Positions 47,586 to 56,756 of a stretch of DNA of 64,000 nucleotides are shown one piece after another. The notes under the pieces are model-generated. The model was given only the letters and a program-made list of their open reading frames with translations, made no database searches and was not told the DNA's origin. Every line of letters begins with the position of its first letter. Positions within the stretch are counted from its first letter, which is position 1. The stretch is from Candidatus Aquiluna sp. IMCC13023 (lineage in GTDB: Bacteria > Actinomycetota > Actinomycetes > Actinomycetales > Microbacteriaceae). Made by a program: the position numbers and the translations under genes. The stretch is from contig NZ_AJKR01000003.1 in the NCBI RefSeq assembly GCF_000257665.1, positions 124,001 through 188,000 on the forward strand. The letters are read 5' to 3'.

Positions 47586-48072
47586 ATTTACTGACCTCTG
47601 ACTCTAAGTTTTTCATGATGGCACCAACGGAGTTGTTTGCGGTGTTTACGGTAGCGATTGAAACTTCCTTGTAGAACTCAAGTCGGTCCTGATAAATCTG
47701 CCCCCAGCTTTCAGGGTTGTCTTTTAGCAGTGGACGCTTGGAGACGTTTAGCGATCGAAGAACAAATTCCATGTTGGTGTCCAAGAATATCGTCGCATTT
47801 TGGGTAAGGAGCGCTCTATTAACTTCAGACAACACTATTCCGCCTCCAGTGGCAACAACGTTGCGGCCATCAAGGGCTTTGACAAGAGCGGCAGACTCAA
47901 GATCTCGGAAATAGGCCTCTCCCTTTGCCGCGAACAGGTCCTTAATTGACCCGTGATCTGCAGTCACCATCTTGTCAGTGTCTACAAACGGTAGGTCTAG
48001 AACTTTTGCGAGTCTTTTGCCGAGCGTCGTCTTACCGGCGCCCATCGGGCCCACCAAGACGATCGAGCCCAT
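47578..48072 (-). CDS. aroK: Shikimate kinase
   Basis: AroK phosphorylates shikimate. From ATG 48072 it is 164 residues and begins MGSIVLVGPMGAGKTT with the P-loop in place. The longer open frame upstream lies inside aroC and would add 58 residues of low-quality sequence, so it is rejected. The shikimate-binding DTD and the GGGIV motif are present. It starts 2 bases after the aroC stop. Confidence 0.96.
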   Translation of the reverse strand: MGSIVLVGPMGAGKTTLGKRLAKVLDLPFVDTDKMVTADHGSIKDLFAAKGEAYFRDLESAALVKALDGRNVVATGGGIVLSEVNRALLTQNATIFLDTNMEFVLRSLNVSKRPLLKDNPESWGQIYQDRLEFYKEVSIATVNTANNSVGAIMKNLESEVSKYV

Positions 48073-48074
48073 CA

Positions 48075-49271
48075 CTATTTTCTGACAATCCTCGATTGCA
48101 ACGCCGCAGGGATGCTTTCGAGGTAGGAGTTCATGTTGCGAAGAACCTCTTTGACGGAATCGCCACCGAACTTCTCCAAAACGGCATTGGCAATAACCAA
48201 AGCGACCATGGCCTCCACGACCACTCCGGATGCCGGAACAGCACAAACATCGCTGCGTTGGTGATGAGCGGTGGTTGATTCACCCGTGCCGGTGTCGATT
48301 GTCTGTAGTGCGCGTGGAACAGTGCTGATCGGTTTCATGCCGGCTCTGATTCGAACAATCTCCCCATTAGTCATGCCGCCTTCGATGCCTCCGGCTCGAT
48401 CCGTTAGACGCTGAACACCCTGGTCACTGTTCACAATTTCATCGTGAGCGACGCTGCCGCGGCGTCTCGTGGTCTCAATACCATCGCCAATTTCTACGGA
48501 TTTCATGGCCTGAATGCCCATGACAGCTCCGGCTAGCTGGGAATCTAGTCTGCGATCCGAGTGGACATAACTTCCGAGTCCCGGAGGGCAACCGTAAACA
48601 AGGGTTTCGCAAACTCCGCCAACGGTGTCACCAGTTGAGTGGCAGTCGTCGATTTCAGCGACCATCGCGTCTGAGTCGGCCTTGTCGAAGCACCTAACGG
48701 GATCGGCATCTAGATAAGCCAGATCGTTTGGCGACGGAAGGTTTTCGGATTTAGAAATCGCAGCGCCGATTGCAACGGTGTGAGTGACTAGCTCAATGCC
48801 AAGTTCGGATAAGAATTTCTGAGCTATGGCTCCAAGTGCGACGCGAGTTGCAGTCTCACGAGCGCTCGCTCTTTCAAGAACTGGTCTGGCCTCATCGAAG
48901 CCATACTTCTGCATTCCAGTGAAATCGGCATGACCAGGGCGCGGACGAGTCAACGGTGCTGCGCGTCCTCCACTTAGAAGATCAGCATCCACTGGAGCGG
49001 CACTCATCACCGTTTCCCACTTTGGCCACTCGGTGTTCGCAATTCGTATTGCTATTGGTCCACCCTGAGACTGGCCGAATCTGATTCCGCTGGACAGTGA
49101 AATGAGATCTTGCTCAAATTTCATTCTTGCTCCGCGGCCGTAGCCGAGCCTTCTCCTGGCTAGAGCCTGTTGAAGATCCTCGTCCAAAATTGGAACTCCG
49201 GCTGGGAGACCTTCAATGACGCCAATTAATTCCGGGCCATGTGATTCACCGGCTGTTATCCATCTAAGCAT
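48075..49271 (-). CDS. aroC: Chorismate synthase
   Basis: AroC makes chorismate, the branch-point product, with reduced FMN. The 398-residue protein has the opening signature [33 protein letters not shown], and the C-terminal region [17 protein letters not shown]. Chorismate then feeds trpE, which lies in the same run of genes. It starts 4 bases after aroE. Confidence 0.98.
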   Translation of the reverse strand: MLRWITAGESHGPELIGVIEGLPAGVPILDEDLQQALARRRLGYGRGARMKFEQDLISLSSGIRFGQSQGGPIAIRIANTEWPKWETVMSAAPVDADLLSGGRAAPLTRPRPGHADFTGMQKYGFDEARPVLERASARETATRVALGAIAQKFLSELGIELVTHTVAIGAAISKSENLPSPNDLAYLDADPVRCFDKADSDAMVAEIDDCHSTGDTVGGVCETLVYGCPPGLGSYVHSDRRLDSQLAGAVMGIQAMKSVEIGDGIETTRRRGSVAHDEIVNSDQGVQRLTDRAGGIEGGMTNGEIVRIRAGMKPISTVPRALQTIDTGTGESTTAHHQRSDVCAVPASGVVVEAMVALVIANAVLEKFGGDSVKEVLRNMNSYLESIPAALQSRIVRK

Positions 49272-49275
49272 CTAA

Positions 49276-50043
49276 CTATTTTGTCATGTCTAGTGCTCGC
49301 CTGATGGCTTCTATCAAAATCTCTTCATCTGGCAAAGGAGCATTTAGGCCCAGACCAGTAAATATTCTTTGCTGGCCGACCGCTTGCCACATAAGCATTT
49401 CTAGACCGGATGTGGCATTTTCAAACGACGTACCGGCTTGGTAAGCATCTGTTCCGTAATCGGCACTGATTAGAGTTCCTGGGTGTCTAGAGTCTTTGGA
49501 GGTGAGGCCAGAAAGCGCGGAACCAGGAATAGTGCTAACAACCAGATCTGCTGAAAGAGCGGCCATTAGGTCCTGATTGGATGCATCGAATCTCTTTGAG
49601 AGATCCTTCGCTGAATCCTGATTACGACCCCAAAGCATCAAATTTGAATCTTGGAATGCCGCCAGAGCAGACCTTGCCGTTGCCCCAGTTCCAAGAACGG
49701 CAACAGATTGGAAAGTCAGTAGATTTGCCGCTTGCCGAAGACCAAAAACGTCTGTGTTGTAGCCCGCCCATCCAGATTCTGTTTTTTTCAAAGTATTGAC
49801 TGACTCGGAGCGCTGCGCCCAAAAATCAAGCTCATTGGCAACCGCGAAGGCTTGATCTTTAAGGGGCATTGTCAGGCTTAGGCCAGCAAGCCCATGCTTG
49901 CTATTCAAAAAGCTTGCTAAGTCGACTACCTCATGAGAGTGGTAGTCAGCATCGGTATTTAGGTGATTGAAGATGGTGGTGTGGATCAGAGGAGACTTCG
50001 AGTGAGAAATCGGAGACCCAAGGACCGCGTAGTGCTTAGTCAT
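49276..50043 (-). CDS. aroE: Shikimate dehydrogenase
   Basis: AroE reduces dehydroshikimate with NADPH. From ATG 50043 it is 255 residues and starts MTKHYAVLGSPISHSKSPLIH. The catalytic Lys is in SLTMPLKDQAF, GYNTDVFGL follows, and the nucleotide loop is VLGTGATARSA. A longer frame upstream lies within mltG and precedes the conserved start. The ATG overlaps the mltG stop by 8 bases. Confidence 0.96.
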   Translation of the reverse strand: MTKHYAVLGSPISHSKSPLIHTTIFNHLNTDADYHSHEVVDLASFLNSKHGLAGLSLTMPLKDQAFAVANELDFWAQRSESVNTLKKTESGWAGYNTDVFGLRQAANLLTFQSVAVLGTGATARSALAAFQDSNLMLWGRNQDSAKDLSKRFDASNQDLMAALSADLVVSTIPGSALSGLTSKDSRHPGTLISADYGTDAYQAGTSFENATSGLEMLMWQAVGQQRIFTGLGLNAPLPDEEILIEAIRRALDMTK

Positions 50044-51109
50044 AATCTGGGCTGTCCCGAAGCCATTGCCTATAGATTTCGGCGGCAATCTCATGCTCAC
50101 GCAATGTTTCAGAGAAAACGGTTTCACCGGTGTCAAGGTTTATCGCTACGAAGTACAGCCAGGCGCCGTCCGCCGGGCGAAGCGCAGCCTCAATGGCTAA
50201 ACCTCCGGGATTTGTTATTGGTCCAATTGGCAATCCGGGGTGACTAAATGTATTAAAAAGAGATTCGGTGTCCTTCAGCCCTTCCTGGAAAGACTCAAGG
50301 CTGCCCTCGTATCGATACTTCACGGTTTGGTCAGACTGAAGCGCCATGCCAACATCTAGTCGATTCAGGAAGACGCGGGAGATCTTGAACAAGTCCTCCT
50401 CGAACCTGCCTTCGCTTGCAACCATTGAGGCCAAAGTCAGTGTAGGTAGCGAGTCGGCAAGTGGAATTTCATACTTGAATAACTCCTGTTCCATGCGATC
50501 AACCATTGCTTTGATGACTTCGTTGGCCTCTGGGTTTGGGTCGAAGCTGTAGGTTGCTGGAAATAAAAAGCCCTCGATGCTGGGTGCATCGGCCGGAATC
50601 CTGGAGAGCTGTTGCGCAATTCCCTCTTCTAGATCTGAAATCGAAATGCCCAAATCCTCTGACAGCCTTGGAAGTATTTGCGCGACGCTGAGACCCTCTG
50701 GGATGGTTGTTGAAACCAGCATTCGATTGGATCCTGACATCAAAAGTTTCAATGCAGCCGAGCCGGAAAGCTTGGTCGGAAACTCATAGCTACCCGGGAA
50801 AATGACCAAATCAACGTTCAGCATGTCTCGATAGATCGCATCGAAGCTCTTGATGATGTCGGCTTCAACCATTTTTCTAGCTACCACTTCGCCTGTGTCC
50901 CCCGGAGAAATTATTAACACCGTGTTTGGGCCTGCTTGACCTTCGTAATCCTCTACCTGGAAACGTGAGAGAAAGTCCTGAACACTGGAGCTAGCAACAA
51001 ATAGCCCGCCACCGACTAACGCGCCAACAATGGCAATCGAAATAATCGCTGCAAGCCAAGAACGCTTTGAGCTTCTCTTAGGTGGCATCGGCTCCAAGCC
51101 ATCAGTCAT
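50036..51109 (-). CDS. mltG: Endolytic murein transglycosylase MltG
   Basis: MltG cleaves nascent peptidoglycan strands at the membrane and is thought to set glycan length. The 357-residue protein has a single N-terminal membrane anchor (about 18-40) after a basic stretch, then an extracytoplasmic YceG domain with the catalytic Glu in EGFLFPATY and the SLPTLTLASMVASEG motif. The ATG overlaps the ruvX stop by 8 bases. Confidence 0.95.
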   Translation of the reverse strand: MTDGLEPMPPKRSSKRSWLAAIISIAIVGALVGGGLFVASSSVQDFLSRFQVEDYEGQAGPNTVLIISPGDTGEVVARKMVEADIIKSFDAIYRDMLNVDLVIFPGSYEFPTKLSGSAALKLLMSGSNRMLVSTTIPEGLSVAQILPRLSEDLGISISDLEEGIAQQLSRIPADAPSIEGFLFPATYSFDPNPEANEVIKAMVDRMEQELFKYEIPLADSLPTLTLASMVASEGRFEEDLFKISRVFLNRLDVGMALQSDQTVKYRYEGSLESFQEGLKDTESLFNTFSHPGLPIGPITNPGGLAIEAALRPADGAWLYFVAINLDTGETVFSETLREHEIAAEIYRQWLRDSPDYD

Positions 51110-51542
51110 CCAAATTATCCAATCCTCTTCCGGCTAACTCACCGGGCTTCTCTGAAGCAAGCGCAAACTCCAATATAAGACAAGCCGCCGAAGCATCTAT
51201 TATTGCCTTTTGCTGTTTTGCATTCTTGCCGGCTTGTCTGAGGGATTGCTGGGCTGTTTTTGAGGTGAGCCTTTCGTCAATAAGCCTCACTGGAAGGCCT
51301 TGTGCGGCAATAAGTTCGGCGAATTCAATCGCCATTTTTGTGCTGGCAGTATGGCCGCCCCGAAGAGATAGCGGAAGCCCTACATAGATACATTCAGCGT
51401 TTTTCTCGCGGTAAATAGCGACGAGTTCTGCGATTGCTGTGTCGCTCTGACTAATAACGGAATGTGGAATTGCGAGCGAGTCAACCGAGATGGCGACTCC
51501 GATTCGAGCTAGGCCCACATCAACGGCAAGTTTTTTCATCAC
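51102..51542 (-). CDS. ruvX: Holliday-junction resolvase-like protein RuvX/YqgF
   Basis: The 146-residue RNase H-like protein opens with LAVDVGLARIGVA, the metal-binding strand of YqgF proteins, and has YVGLPLSLRGG and LIDERLTS. The family has been linked to pre-16S rRNA processing and resolvase activity. The start is GTG at 51542 (overlap GTGA with alaS) or ATG one codon later; both fit. alaS-ruvX-mltG is a standard order. Confidence 0.94.
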   Translation of the reverse strand: MMKKLAVDVGLARIGVAISVDSLAIPHSVISQSDTAIAELVAIYREKNAECIYVGLPLSLRGGHTASTKMAIEFAELIAAQGLPVRLIDERLTSKTAQQSLRQAGKNAKQQKAIIDASAACLILEFALASEKPGELAGRGLDNLDD

Positions 51543-54172
51543 ACTATTGCAGCTGCCGCCGCGATTGCCTCGGAAAGCTTGTCAATGTTCGTGCCGCCGC
51601 CCTGGGCAAGCTCTGGCTTTCCACCGCCACCACCGCCTAGTACCTTCGAAGCAACTGAAACCAGCTCACCGGCCTTGTAGCCCTTGGCAACCGCAGCAGC
51701 GCCTGCCACAACTATTACAACCCCTGACCCGCTTGCCTTGCTGCCCAAAATCACGATGGACGCAGCTCCCAGGTGAGCCTTTAGGCCCATGGCCAAGGCG
51801 CGAAGCTGATCAGAATCTGAGGTGTCAACCTCAAGAGCCAGAAGGTCAATTCCGTTTACCGATGTCGCAGCCTTCGCAAGAGTGGGTATTTGAGTTTGAA
51901 GCTTCGCCATTTCCATGTCACAAACTATCTTGCTGGAAGCCTTTAGTTCCGCCAGAGACTCGGTGACGCGAGCCTCAACCTCGCCGGCAGGAGCCTTCAG
52001 TTGAAGTGCAATCCTTCTCACGAGATCGCGTTCGGCCTGCAAAGAAGTGAGCGCTTCCATGCCAACCAGTGCTTCTATGCGTCTTGAGCCAGAGCCAACA
52101 GATGCCTCTGATACCAGGCTCACCAAGCCAATTTGGGCGGTTCTTGAAACGTGGGTACCACCACAGAGTTCTCTTGACCATGGGCCACCAACTTGAACAA
52201 CTCTGACTTGCTCGTCATATGTTTCTCCAAATAGGGCTATTGCGCCGAACTCTTTGGCCTCTGCCACGGTCATAAAGTCTGCTGTGACCGACAAATCTGA
52301 TCTGATTGCGAGGTTTGAGACCTCTTCTATTTCGCTCTTCGTGGCCTCGCTCAGGCTCTCGCCCCATGCGAAGTCCAATCTCATGTAACCGGGTCTATTA
52401 AACGAACCCGACTGTAAAGCCTGGGGTCCAAGCACTTGCCTAATGGCCGCGTGGACAACGTGCGTCGCACTGTGAGACTGACAAGCCCCGAGTCGCCAAT
52501 CTGCATCGACAATGGTGGTCGCGGCAGAATTGATTGCAACCTCACCGAAAGAAACCTTTACCTTGTGCGCGAATAGCCCCTTGACCGGCTTTTGGACATC
52601 CAAAACGTCTAGCGTGAACCCTTCTCCGGTTATGATTCCGGCGTCAGCTGCCTGGCCGCCCGATTCTCCGTAAAGCGATGTCGAGTTTAGAAACACTTCC
52701 CCAATTTGCCCTTGGCTCAAGGTGTTCACGGAGACGCCGTCTCTCACAAGACCAATGACAGTTGCCGCGCTTTGTAGGGAGTCATAGCCGGTAAATAGCG
52801 TTTCTCCCTTAGCGCGAACCTCGCTGTAAACCTGTAGGGATCCCCCACCCATCTTCTTATCTTTGGCATCCTGCTTGGCTCTTTGTTTCTGCTCATCCAT
52901 CAGCTCAACGAAGCCTTCTCGATTTACTTCAAGGCCTGACTCTGCTGCTATTTCGACCGTTAGATCGATTGGGAACCCATAGGTGTCGTGCAATTCAAAC
53001 GCAGTGGCACCGGAGAGAATTCCATTCGCCGCGGCAATTGCCTGCTCAAGTACCAAAGTTCCAGTCTCGAGGGTTCTTGCAAATCCTGTTTCCTCTGAAA
53101 GCGCGCTTCTAAGAATCCGAGGGAAGTTTTCCTCTAGCTCGGGATATGCCTCAACCATGGCATCCTTGCTAACCGTAAATAGCCTCTCAAAACTACTCTC
53201 GGTTACACCCAGAAGCCTAAGAGCCCTTATGGACCTGCGCAAAAGCCTACGGAGAACATAACCACGTCCTTCGTTAGATGCGGTCACTCCATCGGACATC
53301 AGCATTAGTGAGGAGCGAATGTGGTCGGCGATTACCCGCATTCGGACATCGTCAACTTCCAGGTCTCCGTATTTCTTGCCGCTCAATTGACTTGCTAGAT
53401 CTATTAGTGGCCGTATCTGGTCAATTTCATAAATGTTTTCGACTTCCTGGAGCAGAAATGCGACCCGCTCCAGCCCCATGCCGGTGTCAATGTTTTTCTC
53501 CGGTAGGTCACCAATGATCTCGAAGTGATCCTTGGTTCCGCCGTCGGCGCGTTCGTACTGCATGAAAACGAGATTCCAGATTTCTATGTAGCGATCTTCG
53601 TCGGCAGCAGGGCCACCCTCGACCCCGTAATCGGGTCCTCGATCAAAGTAAATCTCGGAACAAGGCCCCGCCGGTCCCCTTTGGCCAGTTGACCAATAGT
53701 TATCCGCCATTCCGCGCTTTTGAATACGCTCTATGGGGACATTGGTGTTTTCCAACCACAGCTGAATCGACTCTTCGTCGTCCTCGTAGACCGTTACCCA
53801 AAGTTTTTCAGGAAGAAATCCGTACCCGCCGATCTCAACAGAGGAAGTCAGTAATTCCCAGGCATAAGTAATTGCATCTTTTTTGAAGTAGTCACCAAAA
53901 CTAAAGTTTCCGTTCATCTGGAAAAAAGTTCCGTGGCGAGTTGTCTTGCCCACCTCGTCAATGTCAAGCGTTCTCACGCACTTTTGAACCGAGGTTGCCC
54001 GCTTGTAGGGAGATGGCATAACCCCCGTCATATAGGGAATGAAAGGCACCATTCCGGCTACGACGAACATGAGTGTTGGGTCTTGGCTTATGAGCGGAGC
54101 GCTAGGGACAATCGTGTGTCCTTTACTCTCAAAGTAGGACAGCCACCGACGCCTAATTTCGGCAGTCTTCAT
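51539..54172 (-). CDS. alaS: Alanyl-tRNA synthetase
   Basis: AlaS charges tRNA-Ala and edits mischarged serine and glycine. The 877-residue protein has the aminoacylation domain (RWLSYFESKGHTIVPSAPL at the start), the editing domain with HSATHVVHAAIRQ and CGGTHVSRT zinc ligands, and the C-terminal oligomerisation domain with a Gly-rich KVLGGGGGGKPELAQGGG. It begins 3 bases after a small membrane gene. Confidence 0.98.
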   Translation of the reverse strand: MKTAEIRRRWLSYFESKGHTIVPSAPLISQDPTLMFVVAGMVPFIPYMTGVMPSPYKRATSVQKCVRTLDIDEVGKTTRHGTFFQMNGNFSFGDYFKKDAITYAWELLTSSVEIGGYGFLPEKLWVTVYEDDEESIQLWLENTNVPIERIQKRGMADNYWSTGQRGPAGPCSEIYFDRGPDYGVEGGPAADEDRYIEIWNLVFMQYERADGGTKDHFEIIGDLPEKNIDTGMGLERVAFLLQEVENIYEIDQIRPLIDLASQLSGKKYGDLEVDDVRMRVIADHIRSSLMLMSDGVTASNEGRGYVLRRLLRRSIRALRLLGVTESSFERLFTVSKDAMVEAYPELEENFPRILRSALSEETGFARTLETGTLVLEQAIAAANGILSGATAFELHDTYGFPIDLTVEIAAESGLEVNREGFVELMDEQKQRAKQDAKDKKMGGGSLQVYSEVRAKGETLFTGYDSLQSAATVIGLVRDGVSVNTLSQGQIGEVFLNSTSLYGESGGQAADAGIITGEGFTLDVLDVQKPVKGLFAHKVKVSFGEVAINSAATTIVDADWRLGACQSHSATHVVHAAIRQVLGPQALQSGSFNRPGYMRLDFAWGESLSEATKSEIEEVSNLAIRSDLSVTADFMTVAEAKEFGAIALFGETYDEQVRVVQVGGPWSRELCGGTHVSRTAQIGLVSLVSEASVGSGSRRIEALVGMEALTSLQAERDLVRRIALQLKAPAGEVEARVTESLAELKASSKIVCDMEMAKLQTQIPTLAKAATSVNGIDLLALEVDTSDSDQLRALAMGLKAHLGAASIVILGSKASGSGVVIVVAGAAAVAKGYKAGELVSVASKVLGGGGGGKPELAQGGGTNIDKLSEAIAAAAAIV

Positions 54173-54175
54173 TTG

Positions 54176-54370
54176 CTACTTCTTAGTTTTAGCTGATTTT
54201 TTCAGTTCAGCTTCGCGCTCTTGGTAACCCGCTGCGATTGAATCCGAGAAGTCTTTTGCCGCTATGCGTATTTCGTCCACGGCGCCCTGAGCCTTTGGGT
54301 TATCCCGAAGTTGCTGCAGCGCAAGAGCGCCCATACCAATGCCTGCGATGAACCAACCTAGTTTTGACAT
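54176..54370 (-). CDS. Small membrane protein of unknown function
   Basis: The 64-residue protein has one short N-terminal hydrophobic segment (about 4-20, LGWFIAGIGMGALAL) and a charged helical C-terminal part ending KKSAKTKK. I do not recognise a named family. It is 2 bases after the DUF948 gene and 3 bases before alaS, so it is surely part of the operon. The pattern resembles small actinobacterial proteins found between rpsD and alaS. Confidence 0.8.
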   Translation of the reverse strand: MSKLGWFIAGIGMGALALQQLRDNPKAQGAVDEIRIAAKDFSDSIAAGYQEREAELKKSAKTKK

Positions 54371-54372
54371 GA

Positions 54373-54720
54373 CTACCTCCGTTTGCCGAACACTTTAGCT
54401 ACGCCCTGAACGACGCCGAACATCTTTGTCAACGGTCCACCGACCGAAGCGGTGAAAACCGCAACTAGTGAGCTGATGTTAGTTGTGACTTGCTCCACGT
54501 CTTTGGTTATGTTATCAACGCGCTTGAGCTGCTTATTTGCCTCGGCAAGAGTCGTTTTTGCTTCCGCAAGGATGGGCTCGAATTCAGCATTGAAAGTTGT
54601 GACAGTGGCTGCGGTCTGGTCCAAAAGTTTCCCCAGTTTTACCAGAGGAAATCCCAGAAGAACAACAAACAGTGCGGAGCTAGCGGCCAGAATGACCACT
54701 GCTATTTCGCCGCCTGTCAT
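54373..54720 (-). CDS. DUF948-like membrane-anchored coiled-coil protein
   Basis: The 115-residue protein has one N-terminal membrane segment (about 5-28), a predicted coiled coil (about 32-85, with ILAEAKTTLAEANKQLKRVD) and a weakly hydrophobic, basic end (VFGKRR). This fits DUF948, a family with no firm function, known in many Gram-positive bacteria. It lies 8 bases after rpsD and 2 bases before the next small gene. Confidence 0.82.
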   Translation of the reverse strand: MTGGEIAVVILAASSALFVVLLGFPLVKLGKLLDQTAATVTTFNAEFEPILAEAKTTLAEANKQLKRVDNITKDVEQVTTNISSLVAVFTASVGGPLTKMFGVVQGVAKVFGKRR

Positions 54721-54728
54721 GTTCCTAA

Positions 54729-55358
54729 CTACCTAGCTGCGTAGAACTCAACTACAAGCTGTACTTCACAGGTCACAGGAACCTCTTCGCGCTTCGGACG
54801 ACGCAATAGCGTCACCTGAAGCTTGTCAAGATCCACTGCTAGATACTCAGGTGTCTTTGCAAGTACATCGGAGTTACCTCCGGCTGCCGCAACCTGGAAA
54901 GGCTCGGTTCGCTCTGACTTGTCATGGACGTGAATCATCTGTCCTGGCTTGACGCGGAAGGATGGGCGGTCAACTCGCTCGCCATCCACAAGGATGTGGC
55001 GGTGAACAACCATCTGGCGTGACTGAGCAATCGTGCGGGCCATGCCCGAACGAAGAACTAGGGCATCAAGACGCATCTCTAATAGCTCAACCAGGTTCTC
55101 ACCGGTTAGGCCAGCAGTGCGCTTGGCTTCCTTGAATGTGTTGCGAAGCTGAGCCTCGCGAATTCCGTACTGAGCACGTAAGCGCTGCTTCTCGCGGAGA
55201 CGAACTGAGTAATCAGAATCAGTCTTGCGCTTGGTGCGACCGTGCTGACCTGGACCATAAGGTCGCTTTTCCATATACTTTGCAGCTTTTGGCGTCAGCG
55301 CGATGCCCAGGGCACGCGATAGACGGGTCTTACTGCGGGATCTTGTTGCCTTCGACAA
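54729..55358 (-). CDS. rpsD: 30S ribosomal protein S4
   Basis: S4 is a primary 16S rRNA binder. From TTG 55358 the protein is 209 residues and begins MSKATRSRSKTRLSRALGI, matching the actinobacterial start. GAAAGG lies 7 bases upstream. An earlier in-frame TTG at 55373 would add five residues but has no ribosome site. The RPYGPGQHGR segment and the S4 RNA-binding domain (MRLDALVLRSGMA) are intact. There are no four-cysteine zinc motifs, so it is the zinc-free form. It stands alone after a 110-base gap from rarA and heads the long operon. Confidence 0.96.
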   Translation of the reverse strand: MSKATRSRSKTRLSRALGIALTPKAAKYMEKRPYGPGQHGRTKRKTDSDYSVRLREKQRLRAQYGIREAQLRNTFKEAKRTAGLTGENLVELLEMRLDALVLRSGMARTIAQSRQMVVHRHILVDGERVDRPSFRVKPGQMIHVHDKSERTEPFQVAAAGGNSDVLAKTPEYLAVDLDKLQVTLLRRPKREEVPVTCEVQLVVEFYAAR

Positions 55359-55468
55359 AAAGGTACCTTTCAAATCAAACTTTAGATTGGATATTTCGTA
55401 GTGTCCGGATTACAGCCGCTGAATCCAGATAACCCGAAAATCCTACCAGAGCGAATGGTTAAGTGTCA

Positions 55469-56704
55469 CTATCTGGCAAGGATTTTTCTAATCATTTCGA
55501 CTCGCTTGGCTAATTCAGCCTCAAATCCATGCTCGGAAGGGTGATAAAAGAGCTCATCGCCGTCTCGATATGTTTGCGGAAGGACTCCCCTGGGGTCATC
55601 ATGTGGGTACTTGTAGCCCACGGCGCCGGTTGACCTCAGTGCTGCAGGAACTGGCTTGGTGTTAGCTGCCTCGACGGCTGCCATGGCCATGTTTATAGCC
55701 TGGTAGGCACGGTTTGACTTTGGAGCAAGTGCCAAATAGATGGTTAGTTGCGCCAAGGGAATTCTGCCCTCAGGCATTCCAATACGTTCTACCGTCCCAG
55801 CAGTCGCCTCTGCCAGCACGAGTGCGTGTGGGTCTGCCAAGCCAACATCTTCGCTCGCAAGAATCATTAGCCTGCGCGCGATAAATCTCGGATCCTCGCC
55901 GCCTGCAATCATTCTTGCCAAGTAGTGCAGTGCACTGTCGGCATCTGAGCCACGAACAGATTTGATAAATGCGCTAATCGTGTCGTAGTGCTGATCCCCT
56001 GCTTGGTCGTAGACAATTGTCGACTGCGCCGCCAACTTGGCGGATTCTAGGCTGACTGAATTGCTTGAACCATTGGCCGCTGCCTCCATAAGAGTGAGAG
56101 CCCTTCTGGCATCACCCGAGGAAATCTTTGCCAGATATTTCAGCGCATCTGTTTCGAAGGTTGCATTGGGCAAACCACTGTCTGACTCCAGAGCGCGGTT
56201 CATGATCGATAGCACATCAGCATCATTCAATGGTTCAAGCTTCACCACCACAGATCTTGAAATCAATGGTGTGATAACGCTAAAGGAGGGGTTTTCAGTA
56301 GTAGCAGCCACCAGCGTAATGATTCCGGACTCCACTGCATTCAATAATGAATCCTGCTGAGACTTTGAGAATCGGTGAACTTCATCAAGGAACAGCACGG
56401 TTGGTCGATCGTATAGATTTTTGAGCTCTTTGGCTTTGGCTATTAGCTCTCTGACCTGCGCGACCGAGGCGCTAACCGCGCTGAGCTCTAGGAAGTGTGC
56501 TTTTTCATTGTTGCCAATAAGTCGAGCAATCGTGGTCTTTCCGCTTCCGGGTGGTCCCCAAAGAATTACGGAGGGCCAGGAACCTGTTTGATCGCCGGAT
56601 ATGAGCCTGGCCAGCGGCCCGTTTTCAATGAGTGCCCTCGACTGACCTATCACTTCGGTAAGTGAATTTGGTCTCAGTCTGGCAGCAAGGGGAATTTCAA
56701 CCAC
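55469..56704 (-). CDS. rarA: Replication-associated recombination protein A
   Basis: RarA/MgsA is an AAA+ clamp-loader-like ATPase that acts at blocked replication forks. The 411-residue protein has Walker A GPPGSGKT at 50-57, Walker B FLDEVHRFSKSQQD, sensor 1 ATTENPSF and the C-terminal tetramerisation domain (EDVGLADP, GYKYPHDDPRG). The start is GTG. It is divergent from the cyclophilin gene, 52 bases away. Confidence 0.96.
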   Translation of the reverse strand: MVEIPLAARLRPNSLTEVIGQSRALIENGPLARLISGDQTGSWPSVILWGPPGSGKTTIARLIGNNEKAHFLELSAVSASVAQVRELIAKAKELKNLYDRPTVLFLDEVHRFSKSQQDSLLNAVESGIITLVAATTENPSFSVITPLISRSVVVKLEPLNDADVLSIMNRALESDSGLPNATFETDALKYLAKISSGDARRALTLMEAAANGSSNSVSLESAKLAAQSTIVYDQAGDQHYDTISAFIKSVRGSDADSALHYLARMIAGGEDPRFIARRLMILASEDVGLADPHALVLAEATAGTVERIGMPEGRIPLAQLTIYLALAPKSNRAYQAINMAMAAVEAANTKPVPAALRSTGAVGYKYPHDDPRGVLPQTYRDGDELFYHPSEHGFEAELAKRVEMIRKILAR

Positions 56705-56756
56705 ACGCTAACTCTAAGCAACACCTAGAATTACCAAGGCGATAAAAGGGTGAGTT

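Noticed and set aside
48073-48246. Upstream extension of aroK
   Set aside because: It lies in another frame of aroC and has a Cys/Arg-rich composition not seen in shikimate kinases.
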